From NCBI RefSeq assembly GCF_014205845.1, contig NZ_JACHCR010000025.1:1-64000 (forward strand): 64,000 nt of DNA, read 5' to 3'. The position numbers and the translations under genes were made by a program. The notes beneath the pieces were generated by a model, which did no database searches, was not told the DNA's origin, and worked only from the letters and a program-made list of their open reading frames with translations. Source of the stretch: Mucilaginibacter cryoferens. GTDB lineage: Bacteria; Bacteroidota; Bacteroidia; Sphingobacteriales; Sphingobacteriaceae. Below are positions 54,762 to 64,000 of this stretch, one piece after another (the stretch's first letter is position 1; every line of letters starts with the position of its first letter).

Positions 54762-55346
54762 ATGTACGATTATATTAGTGGTAAACTGGTTTTTAAAAGC
54801 CCATCGCATGTTGTTATTGACGCAGGAGGCATAGGTTATCATATTAATATATCGGTAAATACATATTCAAGACTTGGTACCGATGAAAGCTGCAAGCTAT
54901 ACATCTGGCAACACGTTAAAGAAGATGCGCTCACCCTGTACGGTTTTGCCGATGATGGTGAGCGCCGCTTGTTTATGCACCTCATCTCCATATCGGGTAT
55001 CGGGCCCAACACGGGGCGCATGATGTTATCGTCTATAACCCCGGCCGAGATTCAGGCGGCTATTGTAAGTGGTAATGTTTCGCTTATTCAACGCATAAAA
55101 GGGATAGGGCCAAAATCGGCACAAAGAATAATTTTGGAGCTGCAGGATAAATTGCGCAAAGAAGGACCGGACACCTTAACTGTTGTGCCAATAAACAAAA
55201 CAGCTAAGGATGAAGCACTTACCGCCCTGGTAATGCTTGGCTTTGTTAAAAATGCGGCAGAGAAAGTTTTAGACCAACATTTAAATAACAATAACGGAGA
55301 TTTAACCGTAGAACAGCTTATTAAATTTGCTTTAAAAACTCTATAA
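54762..55346 (+). CDS. ruvA: Holliday junction protein RuvA
   Basis: A 194-residue DNA-binding subunit of RuvAB that recognises Holliday junctions. An OB-fold (about 1-62, MYDYISGKLVFKSPSHVVIDAGGIGYHINI), two helix-hairpin-helix motifs (LISISGIGPNTGRMML and IQRIKGIGPKSAQRIILEL) and a C-terminal RuvB-binding domain (about 150-194, ALTALVMLGFVKNAAEKVL) are all present. It is followed by sprA after 25 bases. Confidence 0.96.
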   Translation: MYDYISGKLVFKSPSHVVIDAGGIGYHINISVNTYSRLGTDESCKLYIWQHVKEDALTLYGFADDGERRLFMHLISISGIGPNTGRMMLSSITPAEIQAAIVSGNVSLIQRIKGIGPKSAQRIILELQDKLRKEGPDTLTVVPINKTAKDEALTALVMLGFVKNAAEKVLDQHLNNNNGDLTVEQLIKFALKTL

Positions 55347-55371
55347 TTACGTATAAATTTCAACTTGACTT

Positions 55372-58300
55372 TTGATAAGAATATTTACTTATAATATTAT
55401 TATAAGTGTGTTGTTAATCCTTGTTTTTGGCGGGCTGGGCAGCGTTTACGCGCAGCAACAGGTTCCAAAAGTTAAGGCCGATACAACCCAAAAAAGCGCT
55501 CCTCCAAATTTTGCCCAACCCAAAAGCGTTAGGCTCAGGGAAGGTATTTTCAATTCCGACCCACCCGGCCTGGTGCGCACCGTTGAATACGATGCTGTTA
55601 CAAACCGATATATACTGTACGAGCGCGTTGGTAACTTACTCTACCGCCCACCACAATACCTAACCTTTGCACAATACTTAAAACTAACAGACAGATCAAA
55701 TCAGCGAAGCTATTACCAACAACTAGCAGATAATTATGCTTACCAGTCGCAACAGCCTGGCTTTATCCCGGTGATAAAGGTAAGGAGCCGCACTTTTGAG
55801 CAAATTTTTGGCAGTCAGAATATTGATATCCGTCCGCAGGGATCGGCAGAAATGATATTGGCCGGGCAGGAGAATAGTAATGAAAATCCATTATTCAACA
55901 CCCGCCAGCGTAACCAGTTCAACTTTAATTTCGATCAAAAGATCCAGTTAAATGTAACCGGTAATATTGGTGATAAACTAAAAATAACCACCAATTATAA
56001 TACCGACGCGCAGTTTCAGTTTGAAAACCAGATAAAGCTGGATTATACCGGTTCGCCCGATGAGATCATCCAAAAAATAGAGGCGGGTACTGTAAGTATG
56101 CCCCTGCCAACTACGTTAATAACGGGTAGCCAGGCGCTTTTTGGGGTAAAAACCAAACTGAAGTTTGGCCGGTTGGATATTACCAGTATCCTATCGCAAC
56201 AGCGGTCGCAATCAAAAACTATTACCATAACCAATGGCTCGCAGCAAGGCGAGTTTAGGCTTACCCCTGCAGATTATGAGGCCAACAAGCACTTCTTTTT
56301 ATCGCAGTATTTCCGCAATAATTATAACAGGGCGCTGGCCAATATTCCTATTATCAGTACCAATATTAACATTACCAAAATCGAAGTTTGGACAACTAAC
56401 AGAACCAACGTAACTACCGACTCGCGCGATATATTGGCTTTCCTGGATCTGGGCGAAAATAAGCCCCATAACACCAGCAAAATACAGGGTGGTGCCGGGT
56501 TTAGCGGTTTGCCCGCCGGCTTTAAAGGCCCAGGTTTTGCGCAGCAATCCAATAATTTATTGGCCGGTTTGCCTGCCGATGCAAGGCAAACAAACTCTAA
56601 TTCGGTAGCAAGTTATTTCCAGTCGACCGGTAATACAGATAACTACTCCAAACTAACTTACGCCCGCAAGCTGGTTTTAGATAAGGATTATAAGCTGAGC
56701 CCGCAGCTGGGTTATATCTCGCTTAATTATCCCTTAAATAATGATGAAGTATTAGCTGTTGCCTATCAGTATACCATTAACGGCGTGCAGTACCAGGTGG
56801 GTGAGTTTAGCAGCGATGTGGCTGTTGATCCCAACACGCCAAAAGTACTGTTTACCAAATTGCTAAAAAACGAATTGCTGAAAACCAGTTTGCCAACCTG
56901 GGATCTGATGATGAAAAACATCTATTCGCTGGGGGCATTCCAGATAGCGCCAACCAATTTTAAATTAACGGTTACCCGCCTTGATGATAAAACAGGTATC
57001 GAAAAAACGGTAATGGAAGAAGGCGCTACCCTGAAGGGGAAATTATGGATACAGGTTGCCGGACTCGATAACCTCGACCAGCAGGGTGCTAAACAGCCCG
57101 ATGGGTATTTCGACTTTTTGGAGGGCGTAACTATCGATTCACAAAACGGGCGGATAGTATTCCCAACTATCGAACCTTTTGGCGCAGACCTGGCAGCTAA
57201 GTTTGCGCCGGGCGAGACCGACCTGGTGAAGCGGTATGTATATCAGCCTTTATATGATTCTACCAAAACCATCGCGCAGCAATATTTTCCGGGCTTAAAC
57301 CGCTATGTTATTAAAGGTACCTATACTTCAACCGGAGGGTCGGAGTATCAGCTAAACGCGGTTAATATTCCGCAGGGATCGGTAACGGTAACCGCCGGGC
57401 AGCTTAAATTAAGCGAGGGTACCGATTATACTGTAGATTATAACTCCGGCAGGATAAGGATATTGAATCAGGCATTACTTTCATCCGGGCAGCCTATCAA
57501 CGTAAAACTGGAAAACAACGAATTGTTTGGGGTGCAGCAAAAATCATTATATGGATCGAGATTTGATTACCATGTAAATGATAAACTAAGTTTAGGTGGT
57601 ACCATTATGCACCTTACAGAGCAGCCCATCACCCAAAATGAAACCGTTGGTGAGGAGTCTATCTCTAATACCATCTATGGTTTTGATGCTAACTACAGTT
57701 CCGATTCGAGATTTCTGACCCGTTTGGTTGATAAAATTCCATTCATCCATACCAAAGCACCATCATCGGTAACCTTTTCGGGCGAGTTTGCACAATTATT
57801 GCCGGGGAGCCCAAGTGCGCTAAATTTCGCAGGCTCAAAAAATGGAACTTCATACCTGGATGATTTTGAAAACAGCCAGTCCATTATCGATATAAAAAGT
57901 GCCAATGCCTGGCAAATTTCGGGTACGCCGGAGTTGTTCCAGGAGTGGGACCGGAACAATGACCTGAGCTATGGTTTTAATCGTGCCCGCCTGGCATTTT
58001 ATAATATCGACCCCATATTTTATACCAACTCGGGTAATATAAACGTATCCCGTAACGATCTCTCTAACCATTACGCCAGGCAGGTATTAGAGCAGGAAGT
58101 GTTCCCCAATAAGCAATCGAGCACCGGGCAGCCATTAAGTTTAGCTACGCTCAACATGGCTTTTTATCCAAATGTTCGTGGTCCGTACAACTATACTGCT
58201 ACCGGTTTAAATACCGATGGTACGCTGCAAAACCCAAAATCGCGCTGGGGAGGTATGTTCAGAAAACTGGAGACCAATGATTTTGAATCTCTAAATGTTT

Positions 58301-61300
58301 CTTACATTGAGTTTTGGGTACTCGATCCGTTTATTTACAAAACAAACTCGGCCGGTGGCGATCTGTACTTTAACTTAGGTAGCATATCTGAAGATATATT
58401 AAAGGACGGCCGCAAAAGTTTAGAGAACAGCCTGCCCGTAAATGGCGACTATACCCAGGTTGATGAAACCAACTGGGGAAGAGTATCAAAACTACAACCG
58501 GTTATTAACGCGTTTGATAATAATCCCGATGCCCGTAAACTACAGGATGTGGGTTTGGATGGATTAAATGATGTTGATGAGCAAAGGAAATTTGCACCCA
58601 TAGTAACCCAGGTAAAGGGGCAGTTGAGCGCGCAGGCGGCAACTACTTTTGCCAATGACCCATCATCTGATGATTACCAGTACTACCAGGGAGCCGCGCT
58701 CGATCAGGCACGGGCAAGTATCCTTGATAGGTATAGCAGGTACAACGGTACCGATGGCAACTCTAAAACATCGGCACAATCGCAGGCCGAGCTGGGCATC
58801 CCAAACTCGGCATCAACATCTTTGCCCGATGGTGAAGATATTAACCGGGATAACAACATGAGCCAGGAGGATGCGTACTTTCAGTACAGGGTATCCATTC
58901 GTCCGGGCGATATGGTGGTTGGGCAAAATAATATCAGCGATAAGGTAACAGCCAGTGTAAAGCTGCCCAACGGCACAACTCAATCTGTAAACTGGTACCA
59001 GTTTAGGATACCTATTAACGGTTACGAAAGTAAGGTGGGTAATATTGAAGATTTTAAGGCCATTCGTTTTATGAGGATGTTTATGACCAATTTTGCCGAT
59101 ACCTCCATACTCCGTTTTGCTACATTAGAGCTGGTACGTGGCGAATGGCGTGCATTTAACACCGAAAGAAACCCGCTAAATGTTATTGCCGATCCATCTA
59201 TTGCCAACCCGCCTATAGATAACTCAACGCTTGATGTACAGGCGGTAAATATTGAAGAAAATGGCAACCGTACGCCTATTCCTTATGTGGTGCCTCCGGG
59301 CATTCAGCGCCAGCGTAATTATAATAACCTGCAAACCAATACCAAGCTTAATGAGCAATCGCTATCATTGGAGGTGAAAAGCCTGCGCGACGGTTATTCG
59401 AGGGCGGCGTTCCGTACTTTTTATAACGATTTACGTAAATACAAACGCTTGCAAATGTTTGTACACGGCGAGGGAACCCAGCTAAAGGATAATGATCTTA
59501 ACACATTTATACGTTTGGGTATTGATTACCAGGATAACTACTACGAGTACGAACTGCCACTGAAAATAACACAACCCGGTACCAGCGATCCGAATGCGAT
59601 ATGGCCCGATGCTAACGCTATAGATTTGGAGCTTGGTTTGCTAACCCGTGCAAAGCTGGCACGTAACCATGCCAATGTATTGTATAACCAGGTGTTTAAA
59701 TACACCGAAGGAACCCAAACTGTTTATATAAAAGGGCAACCCGATTTAAGCCGGCTTACTACTATTATGCTTGGCGTGCGCAATCCGTTAAAAGGTAGCC
59801 AGGCATCGGTAGCAGATGATGGTTTGGATAAAACGGGTACAATTTGGTTTGATGAGTTACGCCTTACCGATTTTGATCAGCGTGGGGGCTGGGCTGCAAC
59901 CGCGAGGTTGGATACCAAGCTGGCCGACTTTGCCGATGTTACCGTATCTGGCAGTAAAACTACCATAGGCTTTGGTACGCTGGATTCACGGTTGAATGAC
60001 AGAAGCCAGGCCGATAGCAAGATCTACGATATATCTGCAAGTGCCGAGCTGGGCAAGTTTTTCCCGGAGCGAAGCGGGATACATATTCCGGCTTATATCA
60101 ACCTGTCGTCGCAAATAAGCATGCCGCAGTATGATCCGGGGGCGCCTGATATCGAATTGAAACAAACGTTGGCCGCCGCTACCAGTAAGCAGGAGCGCGA
60201 TTCTATAAGGAACGCGGCAGAGGATTATACCTTAAGAAAAAGCTTTAACTTTACCAACGTACATAAAGCCAAAAGCAATCCATCAGCAGCAAACCATGTT
60301 TGGGATGTAGAGAACTGGAACGCCAGTTACGCCTACACCGAGTTTACACATCACGATTTTACTACGCAGAGCGATCTCGAAAAAACGTACCATCTTTCAC
60401 TTTCTTATAATTATACCAATGCACCTAAATATTATACCCCGTTTGCCAAAATTATTAAGAACAACTTACTGGCGCTGGCACGGGATATCAACTTTAGCAT
60501 CCTACCATCGAGGTTAAACTTTAGTATCAACTTCGATCGTTTTTATTCGGAAAATACCCTGCGGGATAATGATCCGAACAACTTTATACCCATACCAACC
60601 ACAACTTTTAACAAGTATTTTAACGTTACAAGGGTTTATGGCATAGGCTGGAATTTAACCAAATCACTATCGCTGGATATTGACGCGACCAACCTTGGGG
60701 TGGTTGATGAACCGGCAGGGCGTATAAACGGGTTAAAGCGCGATACCCTTTGGGATAACCTTAAAAAGCTGGGGCGTACTACCAACTACAACCACACCAT
60801 CAATATTAACTATACGCTGCCTATCAACAAAATTCCCGGTTTAGACTGGACATCGGTTGTTACCCGTTACAGCACGCACTTTAACTGGCAAACACAGCCG
60901 CTATTTGCTATAAATGATCCATCGTATAGTGTTGGTAACAGCATTAGCAACTTGCGCGAGATACAGGTAAATCCCACGTTCAACATGGTTTCGCTGTATA
61001 ACAAGTTTCCATTTATACGCAAGGCAAACAATCCAAACGCGCCCGCCGGCATAGGCAAGGTTTTGATAGGCTTGCTAACCAGTGTTAAAAACCTGAGCGC
61101 CACCTACTCGCGTAAAGAAGGAACATTTTTACCCGGCTACCTGCCGCAATCTGGTATTTTTGGGGAGAATGCAGATTATAGTTCGCCGGGTATAGGCTTT
61201 TTATTGGGTAGCCAAACAGATATTCGCGCTAAAGCAGTAACCAATGGCTGGATCTCTACAGATACCCTGCAAAATCAATTGTATACCACATCGCTAAATG

Positions 61301-62406
61301 AGGATATGCACTTTAGGGCTATTATTGAGCCGTTTAAAGATCTGAAGATAGAACTGATCGCCTTTAAAACACAAGATCATAACTACCAGTCGAATTTTAA
61401 ATATCTGGATGGTAGTATTCAAAATCTTAGTCCGGTAACAACGGGTAATTACAGCATCTCGTTTTTAACCATTGGTACGGCATTTAAAAAGACAACCGGC
61501 ATTGATAACACATCGCCATTGTTTCAGCAATTGCTTACAAATCGTACTATAATATCGCAGCGGCTGGCTGCCAAAAACCCTAACTCAACCAACGTTATCG
61601 ATTCGGCAGGGTTTAGGGATGGATATGGGCAAAACTCTCAGAACGTATTGGTGCCGGCATTTTTGGCTGCGTATACAGGCAAAAAGGCTTCAACAAGCAG
61701 CCTTTCGCAGTTCCCGAGGATACCTATCCCTAACTGGGATATCAGGTACAGCGGCCTCAGTAAATTGCCTTTCTTTTCGGATGTTTTCGATTCGTTCGAT
61801 CTCAGTCACGGTTACCGCTCATCATACAACGTAAGCGGATTTACTACGTTGTTGCAATACCAGGAAGCCGCCGGTGCCAGCAGTGCGCGGGATTTGAACA
61901 ACGATTTTTTACCGTTGTACCAGTTTTCGCAGGTTACCATATTTGAACAGTTTGTACCACTTATTGGTGCCAGCGCCAGGTTTAAAAACAGCATGACCGC
62001 CAATGTAGAGTTTAGGCAAAGCCGAACGCTAAGCCTCAGTTTACTTAACAGCCAGCTGGCGCAGCAAAACGAAAAAATAATTGTGTTTGGGTTTGGCTAC
62101 CATACCAAAAACTTCCACTTCCCGTTTGGCATGTTTGCTGGTGGCAGTCCTAAGGATGTTAACTTTAAGCTCGATTTTTCGTTGCGCGATAACAAAACGC
62201 TCATTTACCGGGCTGATGTGCAAGCGGCCGAGATCTCGTCGGGCGCGCAAAATATTACGCTAAGGCCATCTATTGATTATGTGATCAATCAGCGCTTTAA
62301 CCTTAACCTGTTTTACGATTCAAACATCACCCGCCCATACACCTCGCAAACGTTTAATACGGCATTTACCAACTTTGGTATTAACCTTAAACTGTTGCTG
62401 CAATAA
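55372..62406 (+). CDS. sprA: Type 9 secretion translocon SprA
   Basis: A 2344-residue giant outer-membrane protein, the translocon of the type 9 secretion system (SprA/Sov). A signal peptide (about 1-28, ending VYAQ) precedes the long barrel with many aromatic-rich strands. Typical phrases are FDQKIQLNVTGNIGDKLKITTNYNTDAQFQFENQIKLDYTG near residues 185-225 and repeats of DxLSLG-type strands. Characterised homologues form a 36-strand barrel for folded cargo. The start is a TTG; an in-frame stop (55366-55368) lies just before, with no ATG. The ruvA-sprA neighbourhood is common in Bacteroidota. Other T9SS genes are not in this window. Confidence 0.95.
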   Translation: MIRIFTYNIIISVLLILVFGGLGSVYAQQQVPKVKADTTQKSAPPNFAQPKSVRLREGIFNSDPPGLVRTVEYDAVTNRYILYERVGNLLYRPPQYLTFAQYLKLTDRSNQRSYYQQLADNYAYQSQQPGFIPVIKVRSRTFEQIFGSQNIDIRPQGSAEMILAGQENSNENPLFNTRQRNQFNFNFDQKIQLNVTGNIGDKLKITTNYNTDAQFQFENQIKLDYTGSPDEIIQKIEAGTVSMPLPTTLITGSQALFGVKTKLKFGRLDITSILSQQRSQSKTITITNGSQQGEFRLTPADYEANKHFFLSQYFRNNYNRALANIPIISTNINITKIEVWTTNRTNVTTDSRDILAFLDLGENKPHNTSKIQGGAGFSGLPAGFKGPGFAQQSNNLLAGLPADARQTNSNSVASYFQSTGNTDNYSKLTYARKLVLDKDYKLSPQLGYISLNYPLNNDEVLAVAYQYTINGVQYQVGEFSSDVAVDPNTPKVLFTKLLKNELLKTSLPTWDLMMKNIYSLGAFQIAPTNFKLTVTRLDDKTGIEKTVMEEGATLKGKLWIQVAGLDNLDQQGAKQPDGYFDFLEGVTIDSQNGRIVFPTIEPFGADLAAKFAPGETDLVKRYVYQPLYDSTKTIAQQYFPGLNRYVIKGTYTSTGGSEYQLNAVNIPQGSVTVTAGQLKLSEGTDYTVDYNSGRIRILNQALLSSGQPINVKLENNELFGVQQKSLYGSRFDYHVNDKLSLGGTIMHLTEQPITQNETVGEESISNTIYGFDANYSSDSRFLTRLVDKIPFIHTKAPSSVTFSGEFAQLLPGSPSALNFAGSKNGTSYLDDFENSQSIIDIKSANAWQISGTPELFQEWDRNNDLSYGFNRARLAFYNIDPIFYTNSGNINVSRNDLSNHYARQVLEQEVFPNKQSSTGQPLSLATLNMAFYPNVRGPYNYTATGLNTDGTLQNPKSRWGGMFRKLETNDFESLNVSYIEFWVLDPFIYKTNSAGGDLYFNLGSISEDILKDGRKSLENSLPVNGDYTQVDETNWGRVSKLQPVINAFDNNPDARKLQDVGLDGLNDVDEQRKFAPIVTQVKGQLSAQAATTFANDPSSDDYQYYQGAALDQARASILDRYSRYNGTDGNSKTSAQSQAELGIPNSASTSLPDGEDINRDNNMSQEDAYFQYRVSIRPGDMVVGQNNISDKVTASVKLPNGTTQSVNWYQFRIPINGYESKVGNIEDFKAIRFMRMFMTNFADTSILRFATLELVRGEWRAFNTERNPLNVIADPSIANPPIDNSTLDVQAVNIEENGNRTPIPYVVPPGIQRQRNYNNLQTNTKLNEQSLSLEVKSLRDGYSRAAFRTFYNDLRKYKRLQMFVHGEGTQLKDNDLNTFIRLGIDYQDNYYEYELPLKITQPGTSDPNAIWPDANAIDLELGLLTRAKLARNHANVLYNQVFKYTEGTQTVYIKGQPDLSRLTTIMLGVRNPLKGSQASVADDGLDKTGTIWFDELRLTDFDQRGGWAATARLDTKLADFADVTVSGSKTTIGFGTLDSRLNDRSQADSKIYDISASAELGKFFPERSGIHIPAYINLSSQISMPQYDPGAPDIELKQTLAAATSKQERDSIRNAAEDYTLRKSFNFTNVHKAKSNPSAANHVWDVENWNASYAYTEFTHHDFTTQSDLEKTYHLSLSYNYTNAPKYYTPFAKIIKNNLLALARDINFSILPSRLNFSINFDRFYSENTLRDNDPNNFIPIPTTTFNKYFNVTRVYGIGWNLTKSLSLDIDATNLGVVDEPAGRINGLKRDTLWDNLKKLGRTTNYNHTININYTLPINKIPGLDWTSVVTRYSTHFNWQTQPLFAINDPSYSVGNSISNLREIQVNPTFNMVSLYNKFPFIRKANNPNAPAGIGKVLIGLLTSVKNLSATYSRKEGTFLPGYLPQSGIFGENADYSSPGIGFLLGSQTDIRAKAVTNGWISTDTLQNQLYTTSLNEDMHFRAIIEPFKDLKIELIAFKTQDHNYQSNFKYLDGSIQNLSPVTTGNYSISFLTIGTAFKKTTGIDNTSPLFQQLLTNRTIISQRLAAKNPNSTNVIDSAGFRDGYGQNSQNVLVPAFLAAYTGKKASTSSLSQFPRIPIPNWDIRYSGLSKLPFFSDVFDSFDLSHGYRSSYNVSGFTTLLQYQEAAGASSARDLNNDFLPLYQFSQVTIFEQFVPLIGASARFKNSMTANVEFRQSRTLSLSLLNSQLAQQNEKIIVFGFGYHTKNFHFPFGMFAGGSPKDVNFKLDFSLRDNKTLIYRADVQAAEISSGAQNITLRPSIDYVINQRFNLNLFYDSNITRPYTSQTFNTAFTNFGINLKLLLQ

Positions 62407-62420
62407 ATTATATTAGTTAA

Positions 62421-62921
62421 ATGGAAGATATAAAAGTTACCAGTAAGGCGGATTTTAAATCCTATTGGAGTATATCATTGCGGGTGTTTTATACTGGCAA
62501 GGGCTTGTTGATGATATTGATGGTTGCAATTGTGATGCAGGGTTTGTCACTATCCGATGGGCCTATATCGTGGTTTGATGAAGGGTTTCTAATTTTAGTT
62601 TTGGTGTTTATTTATGGTATCATGGTTCCGGCTCTTACTTATTATACTTGTAAAGTAAATATGAAAAAAATTGCTTCGTTACGCGAGCAACTCAGATATG
62701 CAATTAATGAGGACAAGATTGAATATATAGGTGAGACCATAAGTAGCACAAGTAACTGGCAATATGTAACCAAGCTTATCGAACGCGAAAAATATTTTAC
62801 AATCTTTGTTTCCAGCCGGAGTTCTCACTATTTATCAAAAGAGGGCTTCGAGTTAAAAGAAGATATGAACAGGCTTAAAGCCATAGCTAAACAAAAAGGG
62901 ATTAAGTTTTCCTATAAATAA
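62421..62921 (+). CDS. YcxB-like membrane protein
   Basis: A 166-residue protein with two transmembrane helices (about 27-47 and 57-75) and a C-terminal cytosolic region with a YcxB-like pattern (YAINEDKIEYIGETISSTSNWQYVTKLIEREKYFTIFVSSRSSHYLSKEGF). The YcxB-like C-terminal domain has no established function. It begins 14 bases after the sprA stop and may be co-transcribed. Convergent with the last gene. Confidence 0.7.
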   Translation: MEDIKVTSKADFKSYWSISLRVFYTGKGLLMILMVAIVMQGLSLSDGPISWFDEGFLILVLVFIYGIMVPALTYYTCKVNMKKIASLREQLRYAINEDKIEYIGETISSTSNWQYVTKLIEREKYFTIFVSSRSSHYLSKEGFELKEDMNRLKAIAKQKGIKFSYK

Positions 62922-62945
62922 GAGGTATCATCCGATCAAATTCTC

Positions 62946-64000
62946 TCAAAGCCCTTTCATCGCTTTCGCCGCCTTTTTTTCTTCCCGGCGTTTTGCACGT
63001 TCGGCTTTTTTGATTTTCCGTTCTTGTTTGTTTTTGTTGTGCTCATTTAGGCGCCCCCTTACAGCCTCCTGCGATTTATCGTCCAGGCCCACGCATGGTT
63101 TTATGCCTTGTAACAAGGTGCGCCAAACGGCTTTAAAAAACGGTGCATCCTTTGGGCGCACATAGTTTACATGAGCTATTCTGGGAAGAGTGCCCGCATT
63201 ATCGGGGTTGTTGTGTTTGATTACAAAAAGGTTGGCAAATATGGAGATGATGGATTGTTTCTTTAGCTGATTGTGAGCCGTATCTGCTTTTAATATCGAC
63301 ACTTTTAAATCGTTATATAATAACGATACATTACCCTTAAATACCTTACTGTTTGCGTGGATATCGAAGTTAAACTGCTTAACAGTGCCTGATGTGATCT
63401 TGAGCATAGCCAGCGCCATGGTGGCCTGGTTAAGCTTATTAGCCGTCATCGGGCTCATGGAGCCTTTGTAGCTAAATGCGGCATCCTTATCGGTTAAATT
63501 AAACAGAAACTGTACGTTGAGCAGGCCCCGGTTCATGAAATAACTACTGAGCTTAACATCGGTAATGTTGTTTTTGGCAATGGCCGCCTTGTTGGTGGTG
63601 ATATTATAAAAATAGCCGCTGGTATTATTAAAGCTTACCGAGCCGGTTTTTTTAGTATCCGCATTAAACTCCGAGTACTCCGCGTCGATATGCCTCACCT
63701 GGATGGTATCGATAGTAAGATCGGTATTTACATTACGAATTACCATATTGGGGAAAGTGCTCACCCTATCCACATCCGATTTTTTTACCTTATTAGGGTT
63801 GCCAAATATCCGTATAGCACCATGGTTTAGATGGAGGCTTGTGGCTTTTACCTTGCGGTATTTGTGGTAGCTTAAATAATCGAAATTGTTAAGTTGAAGT
63901 GAGTCTACATTGAAGGTAAAGCGGTCGCTTTGGCTTTTGTTGAAGAATACACTGGTTTCTACCGGCTGCAGCTGCAGGCCCTGTATGTTTAACCTGGATG
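62946..64000 (-). CDS. Partial AsmA-like or unknown exported protein
   Basis: The reading frame is open from its stop at 62946 to the right edge at 64000, at least 351 residues, so the start is missing. A GTG at 63771-63773 is only internal. The sequence is rich in beta strands with repeated asparagine and threonine patterns (NVNTDLTIDTIQVRHIDAEYSEF, HANSKVFKGNVSLLYNDLKVSIL), resembling AsmA-like or other long repeat periplasmic proteins. The C-terminus is very basic (HNKNKQERKIKKAERAKRRE). I cannot assign a family. It is convergent with the YcxB-like gene, with 24 bases between. Confidence 0.65.
   Translation of the reverse strand, partial: SRLNIQGLQLQPVETSVFFNKSQSDRFTFNVDSLQLNNFDYLSYHKYRKVKATSLHLNHGAIRIFGNPNKVKKSDVDRVSTFPNMVIRNVNTDLTIDTIQVRHIDAEYSEFNADTKKTGSVSFNNTSGYFYNITTNKAAIAKNNITDVKLSSYFMNRGLLNVQFLFNLTDKDAAFSYKGSMSPMTANKLNQATMALAMLKITSGTVKQFNFDIHANSKVFKGNVSLLYNDLKVSILKADTAHNQLKKQSIISIFANLFVIKHNNPDNAGTLPRIAHVNYVRPKDAPFFKAVWRTLLQGIKPCVGLDDKSQEAVRGRLNEHNKNKQERKIKKAERAKRREEKKAAKAMKGL

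Noticed and set aside
1..64000. CRISPR array or tRNA/rRNA genes
   Set aside because: No regularly spaced direct repeats and no cloverleaf or rRNA-like sequence were seen while reading. Repeated phrases in gaps are irregular and palindromic.

Overview
The window is a stretch of chromosome from a Bacteroidota bacterium, most likely a member of the Sphingobacteriaceae (Mucilaginibacter/Pedobacter-like). This is inferred from gene content, not from a database search. The signs are a SusC/SusD pair with FecR and an ECF sigma factor, a 2344-residue SprA translocon of the type 9 secretion system, lipoprotein-type LptC, many Bacteroidota-specific families (DUF2480, DUF3108, DUF3109, DUF4292, DUF6427), and promoter-like TAnnTTTG boxes. 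No rRNA, tRNA, insertion sequence, prophage or CRISPR array was seen. Gene density is high and most genes are housekeeping.

Layout. 1-700: a gene-free block of dispersed repeats (perfect 24-bp inverted repeat, 48-bp direct repeats, a long REP-like hairpin). 0.7-5.6 kb: LytS/LytTR two-component pair, a cupin resembling bacterial hydroxynitrile lyases, an AI-2E-type exporter with a tiny lipoprotein, and upp. 5.7-12.6 kb: a SusC/SusD uptake locus with its FecR anti-sigma factor, and a divergently oriented ECF sigma gene. 12.7-17.5 kb: small enzymes (YjjG-type HAD, DinB-like, LpxH-like, glycosyltransferase) and membrane proteins. 17.6-23.2 kb: purQ-coaX-outer-membrane barrel-lptC-PpiD, tightly packed. 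23.3-28.3 kb: DUF2480, DUF3108, DUF3109, gmd and a RemB/Wzi-like barrel. 28.4-33.4 kb (minus strand): an ABC exporter, a RelE-type toxin-antitoxin pair directly behind dxs, and dxs.

33.6-41.1 kb: scpA, an orphan antitoxin-like gene enclosed by a 24-bp inverted repeat, glyA, a large GAF-PAS hybrid histidine kinase, comF and rlmN. 41.3-49.5 kb: amidohydrolase, acylphosphatase, flippase, dut, TPR protein, DUF4292 lipoprotein, degenerate EnvC and two TatA-like proteins. This run is tightly spaced or overlapping and looks like an envelope-biogenesis block. 49.5-62.9 kb: gatA, an MltD-like transglycosylase, maeB, ruvA, sprA and a YcxB-like protein. The right edge cuts a minus-strand gene whose 5' end lies outside.

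Recurring themes. Envelope construction dominates (LptC, PpiD, LpxH-like, EnvC, TPR/DUF4292, transglycosylase, flippase, SprA, SusCD, two further barrels). Several intergenic gaps carry inverted repeats built from short repeated phrases. Nothing here is clearly a new defence or mobile system. The most unusual items are the inverted-repeat-bounded orphan antitoxin, the TPR-DUF4292-inactive-EnvC block, the folded leader upstream of the HAD gene, and the cupin with apparent hydroxynitrile-lyase ligands.
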